A stretch of 64,000 bases of DNA from Halococcus salsus (GTDB taxonomy: Archaea; Halobacteriota; Halobacteria; Halobacteriales; Halococcaceae), in contig NZ_JAAAJC010000001.1 in assembly GCF_009900715.1 (NCBI RefSeq), positions 547,216 to 611,215 of the forward strand, read 5' to 3'. The notes beneath the pieces were generated by a model. The model ran no database searches and was not told the DNA's origin. It saw only the letters and a list, made by a program, of their open reading frames with translations. Made by a program: the position numbers and the translations under genes. Of the stretch, positions 59,119 through 64,000 are shown one piece after another (position 1 is the stretch's first letter; each line of letters begins with the position of its first letter).

Positions 59119-59577
59119 ATGTACGTCCGTCCCGCGACCGCCGCCGACCGCGCCGCGCTCCCCGCCCTCCACACCGCCAGCGTCCGCGCGTTCGGGCCCG
59201 AGTACTACGACGCCGACGCGGCTCGACGGTGGGCGAAACCCGGAGGCCGGTCACCCGCGGACTACGAACCCGACACCGACGACGAGCACGTCGTCGTCGC
59301 GGTTCGCGACGGAGCGGTCGCGGGTTTCGGCCATCTCGTCCCCGCCGTGGGCGAGGTCCACGCGGTCTACGTCCATCCCGATCACGCGCGCCACGGCGTC
59401 GGGAGCGCGCTGCTCGCCGAACTCGAAGGCTACGCGCGGGGCCGCGGTCTCGACCGCCTCTCGCTCCAGTCGTCGCTCAACGCGGTCGGGTTCTACGAGC
59501 GTGCCGGTTACGAGCGCGTCGGCGAGGGCGAGAGCCCCGGCGGGCTGGCCGTCGTCGGGATGGAGAAACCCCTCTGA
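59119..59577 (+). CDS. GNAT family N-acetyltransferase
   Basis: A 152-residue GNAT protein starting MYVRPATAADRAAL. The acetyl-CoA loop is HARHGVGSALLAELEGYAR, preceded by VHAVYVHPDH; the C-terminus has SLNAVGFYERAGYERV. The substrate cannot be predicted. It is convergent with the PIN-domain gene with no gap. Confidence 0.9.
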   Translation: MYVRPATAADRAALPALHTASVRAFGPEYYDADAARRWAKPGGRSPADYEPDTDDEHVVVAVRDGAVAGFGHLVPAVGEVHAVYVHPDHARHGVGSALLAELEGYARGRGLDRLSLQSSLNAVGFYERAGYERVGEGESPGGLAVVGMEKPL

Positions 59578-60051
59578 TCAGGCCCGTGGGTCGCGGTCGG
59601 GACCCGGATACTCGCCGCCGACGGCGGTCGGATGGAGGGTTTCGGGGTCGAAGAGCTGGGCGAATCCCCTAGGGTGTTTGACGCTCACGTCGACGTACGG
59701 GCGGAGTTCGGCCCCGGTTCTCGCGGTCCGGAGCCCGTCGTCGAACGTGAGGAGGTGGGCCGCGTCGCCCGCCGCGGCCGACGCGAGCGCCGGGTGGTCG
59801 CCCGCCGACTGTTCGACGCGAACCCGCAGCTCGTCGATCCGCTCGCGCCACGCGTCGGCGAGGCCGTCGTCCGCGAGAGTCGCGACGACGGCCGCCGCGT
59901 CCGCGAGGAGGGCGTCGCTCGCGACCAGCGAGACCCACGAGTGGGCGCGCACGAGGTCGAGCGCCTCGCGGGCCGCGCCGCCGCAGAGCAGGTCCGCCGC
60001 GAGCACGTCGGCGTCGGCCACGACTCGCGCGGGATCGGGTCGGTCAGTCAT
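59578..60051 (-). CDS. PIN-like ribonuclease domain protein
   Basis: A 157-residue protein with PIN-domain acids: VVADADVLAADLL (Asp pair), ASDALLADA, AAGDAAHLLTFDDGL and TFDD. PIN domains are metal-dependent ribonucleases, many of them VapC toxins. The ATG at 60051 overlaps the stop of a 30-codon upstream frame (60044-60136), as in toxin-antitoxin or coupled pairs. The C-terminus has a Pro/Glu-rich tail. It may instead be a housekeeping haloarchaeal PIN protein. Confidence 0.75.
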   Translation of the reverse strand: MTDRPDPARVVADADVLAADLLCGGAAREALDLVRAHSWVSLVASDALLADAAAVVATLADDGLADAWRERIDELRVRVEQSAGDHPALASAAAGDAAHLLTFDDGLRTARTGAELRPYVDVSVKHPRGFAQLFDPETLHPTAVGGEYPGPDRDPRA

Positions 60052-60136
60052 CGCGACGCGTCGCGAGCGCCTCGCTGACTGCCTCGGGCGTCACGTCGTA
60101 CTCGGCTGCGCGCTCGAACAGCGCTTTCCAGCTCAT
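60044..60136 (-). CDS. 30-codon partner upstream of the PIN gene
   Basis: The ATG at 60136 opens a 30-residue frame: MSWKALFERAAEYDVT then PEAVSEALATRRDD, an amphipathic helix pair in appearance. Its stop overlaps the PIN gene start by 8 nt. It is short for an antitoxin, but the coupling suggests a co-translated partner or leader. The coding potential seems good for such a short frame. Confidence 0.5.
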   Translation of the reverse strand: MSWKALFERAAEYDVTPEAVSEALATRRDD

Positions 60137-60178
60137 ACCCCCGACCGTGGCCGCCGAAACAAACGGATTGCGTTCGAC

Positions 60179-60811
60179 TCAGACCGTCGCGATCGACCCA
60201 CCGCCGCGACCGTCCAGCGGTCGGCGCACGAGCCGCGACCGCGGGAACGAGTAGCGCCGGTCGCTGCCGGGATAGGTCACCTCGACCACCGGTTCGCCGG
60301 GGTCGTAGGCGCGGTTCGTCGGATGTGCCGCAACGGTCGTGTCGAGGTTCCGGATCTCGACCTCGTCCGCTCGACGGTCGACCACGCCCGCGACGACGAG
60401 GTAGTCGCCGGTCTCGCGGTCGCGGACGCGCTCGCCGGGGCGGTACGTACAGAACTCACACAGCGGCAGTCGGATGGTCTCGGGAACGAACGTCGTCCGA
60501 CCGCACGCGAGACAGTCGGTGGCGCGCGAGCCGGGTGGTGGGACCCGCCCCTGCGTGACCTCGATGGCGACCCGCCGAAGGTGTTTACAGCGCGCGCCGC
60601 GGCGGACGTGGTCGGGGCACGAACACCGGCCGTGGGGGAGGTCGACGACGTGGTTCGCGTCGGCCTCGGTCTCGACGACGTACTGACCGCCGCCGAGCGG
60701 TGACACCGCCATGCGTTCGGTCCACGCTCGGGCGGCGCGGGCGGGGAGGGCCCCGAGGTCGGGGGCGAGCGATTCGATTCGTGACGCGGGTGTGTTTCTG
60801 GTGTGCGTCAT
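60179..60811 (-). CDS. SWIM zinc-finger protein
   Basis: A 210-residue protein. The SWIM finger is HGRCSCPDHVRRGARCKHLRR (C-x-C...C-x-H; about residues 60-80). A second Cys-rich unit CLACGRTTFVP...CEFCTY follows (about 100-125), then a beta-rich C-terminus. SWIM domains bind DNA or proteins; haloarchaeal copies are uncharacterised. Start at ATG 60811. Confidence 0.85.
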   Translation of the reverse strand: MTHTRNTPASRIESLAPDLGALPARAARAWTERMAVSPLGGGQYVVETEADANHVVDLPHGRCSCPDHVRRGARCKHLRRVAIEVTQGRVPPPGSRATDCLACGRTTFVPETIRLPLCEFCTYRPGERVRDRETGDYLVVAGVVDRRADEVEIRNLDTTVAAHPTNRAYDPGEPVVEVTYPGSDRRYSFPRSRLVRRPLDGRGGGSIATV

Positions 60812-60936
60812 GGGTTTTCTCAGGCAGCAACGTCTCTCGGACGTGTTCTGCCGTCAGTGGAAAGAGGGGCTGGAACGGCCTAAACCCGTCGGCGGGGTTC
60901 GAAGCGCTTTTCTCAGGGCCGACGGAATCACCGGTC

Positions 60937-61137
60937 ATGGAACGGGAGACGCTGGTCGAGGCCGTGGTTTCCATCGTCGCCGTGGCGATGTTCCTCGTCG
61001 TGATCGTCGTCGTCGGCGTTCTCTTCGAGGGGGCGAACCACCAGCTCGTCGGCCTCGGCCCGTTCGCGCTGATCGGCAGCGTCGCCTTCTTCATCGTGGC
61101 GATGTCGATCGCGGGCTACTTCCTCGCCGGCCAGTAG
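60937..61137 (+). CDS. Small two-helix membrane protein
   Basis: A 66-residue protein: MERETLVEAVV then two helices, IVAVAMFLVVIVVVGVLF and FALIGSVAFFIVAMSIAGYFL. Function unknown. It is convergent with priL with 5 bases between stops. Confidence 0.72.
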   Translation: MERETLVEAVVSIVAVAMFLVVIVVVGVLFEGANHQLVGLGPFALIGSVAFFIVAMSIAGYFLAGQ

Positions 61138-61142
61138 CAGCT

Positions 61143-62231
61143 TCAGGCCTCGGCTTCGCCCTCGTCGTCGGTTTCTCCGTTCGCCTCACGCCAGTCGGTG
61201 AGCTCCTCCTCGTCGGCGTCGTCGAGCGCCTTCTCGTAGTAGGCCAGCGGGTGCGAGATGGTCTCACACCGCTCGTCCTTGTTGATACAGTCGCCGTAGG
61301 ACTGCATCGTGGCACACGACGGGGGTGAGTACTCCGTGGGTCCGGTCTCGCCACGGATGTGGTCGGTCTGGTACCGTGTGATGTCCTCCGCGAAACCCGG
61401 GTTCACGGTGTAGAGGTCGACGATCTCGTCGGTGGTCATCCCGATCGAGGCGAGGAAGGCGGTGATCGCGAAGCGCGAGTGGTGAGCGAGGTGGTCGCCC
61501 TTCTGGACCCCGTCGAGTAGCGCCTTCATGCACGGCGGGAAGCGCTCGGGCACCACGGTGTCGATGTCGCGGGTGAGGTCGAGGTCGGCGAGCGTCTCGC
61601 GGAGGTCGGCCACGGGGCCGTCGAGCGCGTCGCCGACGGCGGTCGGAACGGAGAGGGGGAGCCCGTCGGCGACGCGGCGCTCGACCGCCTTCCGGAGGAG
61701 GTCGTCGCGTTCGGCGGTCGAGACCGGCACCATCCCGTCGGCGAGCGCGCGGTTGACCAGCCGCCAGCCCTCGCCACGCATGTCGGCCGCGAGCGGGAGG
61801 TACGCGCCGACCTCGACGAGGTGGTCGTCGAGGTCGGTCTCGGCGGGGTGGATGTGGCGCGCGAGGTCGAACTCCACGAGGAGGTCGTCGGCCGTGAGCG
61901 GCTGTTCGCGTGCGCTCTTGAGCTTCGAGCCCTCGGCGGCGGTGAAGCGCTCGTGGGCGGCGCTGGCCTCGCTCCGTGCGTAGCGCCGTGTCAGGATGTG
62001 TTCGTCGACGAGCGAGACCAGGACGCGGGCCAGCGGGTACGAGAGGAGTTCGGTGCGGACGTCGCGATGGGGCTCGCCGATGTCGCCCTCGGTGAGCGCG
62101 CGCTCGACGCGCTCGGTCGCGCGCGCGACCACCCGCTCCTCGTCGGCGAGCGCACGGAGGTCGGGGTCGAGCTCCGCGACGGCCTCGCGTGCTCCGTCGA
62201 GGAACGGGTAGGTGGCGTGGCGGCGCTCCAT
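61143..62231 (-). CDS. priL: DNA primase large subunit
   Basis: A 362-residue archaeal/eukaryotic-type primase large subunit that works with PriS in RNA primer synthesis. The C-terminus holds the four cysteines of the iron-sulfur cluster: PPCMKALL, SCATMQSYG, GDCINKD and RCETISHPLAYYE. The N-terminal helical domain has ATYPFLDGAREAVAEL and ALARVLVSLVDEHIL-like helices. PriS is not in the window. Start at ATG 62231, 90 bp from the divergent phosphatidylserine decarboxylase gene. Confidence 0.95.
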   Translation of the reverse strand: MERRHATYPFLDGAREAVAELDPDLRALADEERVVARATERVERALTEGDIGEPHRDVRTELLSYPLARVLVSLVDEHILTRRYARSEASAAHERFTAAEGSKLKSAREQPLTADDLLVEFDLARHIHPAETDLDDHLVEVGAYLPLAADMRGEGWRLVNRALADGMVPVSTAERDDLLRKAVERRVADGLPLSVPTAVGDALDGPVADLRETLADLDLTRDIDTVVPERFPPCMKALLDGVQKGDHLAHHSRFAITAFLASIGMTTDEIVDLYTVNPGFAEDITRYQTDHIRGETGPTEYSPPSCATMQSYGDCINKDERCETISHPLAYYEKALDDADEEELTDWREANGETDDEGEAEA

Positions 62232-62320
62232 TCGCGGGTCGTACTCCAGCGAGGCGAATAAGTGCGATGGTCGGACGAGACCGGAAGACACAGGTAGCGA
62301 ATGGGAATACCCGCTATCGA

Positions 62321-62923
62321 ATGCGGATCGCATCCCACGCGTGGCGCTACGCCACGCCGGCGCTCGTCCTCGCGCCGGTCGCGTGGCCCCTCTCGCCCCT
62401 CGCGGCGCTGGCGGCACTGGCGGCCGGCGCGCTCGCGCTCGTCTTCCACCGCGACCCCGAGCGCGTGGTCCCTGACTCCGGGGTCGTCGCCCCTGCCGAC
62501 GGCCGCGTCTCGGTGGTTCGACGCGAGGGCGACCGCCTGCGCGTCGGGGTCTACATGAACGTGCTGGACGTCCACGTCAACCGCGCGCCGCTCGCGGGTC
62601 GCGTCGAGTCGGTGACCCACTCGCCGGGCGCGAACCGGCCGGCGTTCTCGAAGGACTCGGACCGAAACGAGAAGGTGCGGATCGACTGCGGGGCGTTCAC
62701 GGTGGTGCAGATCGCGGGCGCGTTCGCCCGCCGGATCCACCCCGACGTGGCGGCGGGCGACGAGATCGCTCGGGGCCAGCGGATCGGGCACATCAGTTTC
62801 GGGAGCCGCGTCGACGTGATCCTGCCTCCACACGTCGAGGTCGAGGACCTCGCGGTCGAGAAGGGCGAGACGGTGCGTGCCGGTGAAACGGTGTTCGTCG
62901 AAGACGGAGCTCTCGACCCCTGA
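62321..62923 (+). CDS. Archaetidylserine/phosphatidylserine decarboxylase
   Basis: A 200-residue short-type decarboxylase. One or two N-terminal membrane helices (LVLAPVAWPLSPLAALAALAAG) precede the catalytic domain with VAPADGRVSVVRRE, VYMNVLDVHVNRAP and the self-cleavage site ISFGSRVDVILPPHV, where Gly-Ser becomes the pyruvoyl group. It makes the ethanolamine head group of archaeal ether lipids. ATG 62321 is the best start; an upstream frame from 62189 is less likely. Confidence 0.9.
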   Translation: MRIASHAWRYATPALVLAPVAWPLSPLAALAALAAGALALVFHRDPERVVPDSGVVAPADGRVSVVRREGDRLRVGVYMNVLDVHVNRAPLAGRVESVTHSPGANRPAFSKDSDRNEKVRIDCGAFTVVQIAGAFARRIHPDVAAGDEIARGQRIGHISFGSRVDVILPPHVEVEDLAVEKGETVRAGETVFVEDGALDP

Positions 62924-62945
62924 CGGCTGACTATTCGCTTCCGAC

Positions 62946-64000
62946 TCAGGGGGTCGGTTCGACGGTCGGGCCACTCCCGAGGAGGTTCTCGGGGTCGTAC
63001 TCCGCCGCCATCGACGCGAGGCGGTCGTAGTTGTCGCCGTAGATCATCCGGGCGCGTTCGCCCTCCGCGACGAAGCCGGGGAAGCCGGCGTAGAAGCCCT
63101 CGATGGTTGCCGAACTCGCCCAGAGGTGGTCCCAGATCTCGCGGGCCCACGACTCGCACGCCTCGTCGTTCTCGGGGTCGTCCCAGCCCCCTTCGACGCT
63201 CAGGAGGAACTCGGCGTTCCGGTGGGGGTAGGCGGTCGCGTCGGGGGCGACCTCGCTGACCGCCCCGCCGAGGTGCCAGATCCCGAGTTCGCACTCGTTC
63301 GTGGGTGCCGCGAGCAGCGCGTCGACCATGGCGTCGAGGTCGTCGTCGGCGAGTTCCGTGGCGTACGCCGAGTGCCACGAGTAGCGTCGCGCGTCCGGGA
63401 ACAGCAGGCGTGCGACCTCGTGGACGCCCGCGAGCGGCTGTGGGCCGCTCATGTCCATCAGCGGCTCGCCGAAGTCCTGGAAGGACGCCATGACCTGCTC
63501 GCCCTCCTCGACCGGGCCGGCGTAGACGCCATAGACCATCACCACGGGCGCGCCGATGGCCTCCGGCGGCACCATCGGGATCGGCGGGATCCGCATCAGC
63601 ACGACCAGCGTGGTCAGTTCGGCGGGTGCCTCGGCGGCGTGGGTCCGGTAGGCCCGGAGGACGTCGCCCGCGCGCTCGATCGGGAAGATGAGCTGAGCGA
63701 TCGCCACTTCGGGACCGACCTCGTGGAGCTCGAGTTCGAAGCTCGTGACAACGCCCACGGTCGCGCCGCCACCGCGGACCGCCCAGAACAGGTCGGGGTT
63801 CTCGTCCGCGCTCGCGGTCAGTACCGCTCCATCGGTGGTCACGAGTTCGACCGACCGGAGGTTGTCGATCCCGAGGCCGAACTTCCGGCGAAGCCAGCCG
63901 ATACCGCCCGCGAGCGTCGAACCCGCGATACCGGTCTGCGCCGCCGACCCGACGACCGGCGAGAGGCCGTGCTCCTGGGCGGGGCCGAGTACGTCGGCGA
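62946..64000 (-). CDS. FAD-linked oxidase, BBE/VAO type (5' end beyond window)
   Basis: The gene begins beyond the right edge, so the N-terminus is missing; 352 codons of it lie here. The FAD-binding half has VVGSAAQTGIAGSTLAGGIGWL and the LFWAVRGGGATVGVVTSFEL strand, and the C-terminus ends with the berberine-bridge-like NYDRLASMAAEYDPENLL. Such enzymes oxidise sugars, alcohols or alkaloids. The substrate is unknown. It is convergent with the decarboxylase gene. Confidence 0.88.
   Translation of the reverse strand, partial: ADVLGPAQEHGLSPVVGSAAQTGIAGSTLAGGIGWLRRKFGLGIDNLRSVELVTTDGAVLTASADENPDLFWAVRGGGATVGVVTSFELELHEVGPEVAIAQLIFPIERAGDVLRAYRTHAAEAPAELTTLVVLMRIPPIPMVPPEAIGAPVVMVYGVYAGPVEEGEQVMASFQDFGEPLMDMSGPQPLAGVHEVARLLFPDARRYSWHSAYATELADDDLDAMVDALLAAPTNECELGIWHLGGAVSEVAPDATAYPHRNAEFLLSVEGGWDDPENDEACESWAREIWDHLWASSATIEGFYAGFPGFVAEGERARMIYGDNYDRLASMAAEYDPENLLGSGPTVEPTP

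Noticed and set aside
1-64000. tRNA or rRNA genes
   Set aside because: I looked for T-loop GGTTCRAATCC-like blocks and conserved rRNA segments in the intergenic regions and saw none.

Overview
The window reads as chromosomal DNA of an extremely halophilic archaeon (class Halobacteria). The predicted proteins are very acidic, coding DNA is GC-rich with G/C-ending codons, and many genes have a TATA-like box about 25-28 nt before the start codon with no room for a leader, as in haloarchaeal leaderless transcription. Marker genes agree: ribosomal protein S17e, the DNA primase large subunit, archaeal 3-dehydroquinate synthase II, CofD for coenzyme F420, HTH_10 regulators and a geranylgeranyl reductase-family flavoprotein. 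The genus cannot be fixed from the sequence alone.

Layout. 1-3360: iron and efflux block, with a siderophore-type binding lipoprotein (cut by the window edge), a Dps ferritin, a 59-residue protein and a MATE transporter; two of these genes carry a DtxR-like palindrome between TATA box and start. 3360-3880: array of small perfect hairpins. 3883-10340: an alkyltransferase-like protein, then trpCBA and the two genes of the alternative dehydroquinate route (aroA', aroB'); the trp promoter carries two TGTACA boxes. 10342-15140: RimI, a cupin, an aldo-keto reductase and three secreted or membrane-linked proteins. 15275-19733: an NDH-2-like flavoprotein and the four-gene cofD/dihydrouridine-synthase-like/CitG-like/DUF447 operon. 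19781-24649: rps17e, asd, a frameshifted AEC carrier, a 2-hydroxyacid dehydrogenase and a geranylgeranyl reductase. 24650-25990: a tnpB-only IS element. 26158-26461: an unassigned structured RNA candidate. 26566-30936: an exonuclease and helicase resembling bacterial MrfB and MrfA. 31984-34257: a surface protein with 34 collagen-like Gly-X-Asp triplets. 34435-44922: a large hybrid sensor kinase, MFS carrier, pterin dehydratase, small regulators, formate-THF ligase, UspA and a divergent Nramp-fold transporter. 45036-53749: a one-finger zinc protein, a pentapeptide-repeat/ion-channel fusion, a MutS-family ATPase, an amino-acid oxidase, an NSS transporter with a small partner, a TRAM protein, a truncated haemoglobin and an HTH_10 regulator. 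53750-54640: gene-poor, with a 14-bp element repeated three times. 54666-64000: ATP-grasp protein, KDPG aldolase, Tat-exported beta-propeller-like protein, a PIN-domain gene with a 30-codon partner, SWIM protein, priL, archaeal phosphatidylserine decarboxylase and a flavin oxidase cut by the window edge.

How the genes work together. asd (20044) supplies aspartate semialdehyde, the substrate of the aroA' product (7379); aroB' (9153) makes dehydroquinate from its product; trpCBA uses chorismate-derived material for tryptophan. Iron-uptake binding protein, Dps and the 59-residue gene look like an iron-homeostasis neighbourhood. The MrfA/MrfB-like pair and the MutS-family ATPase point to DNA repair; the alkyltransferase-like protein may add to this. 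Functions rest on reading motifs by eye; no database search was run.
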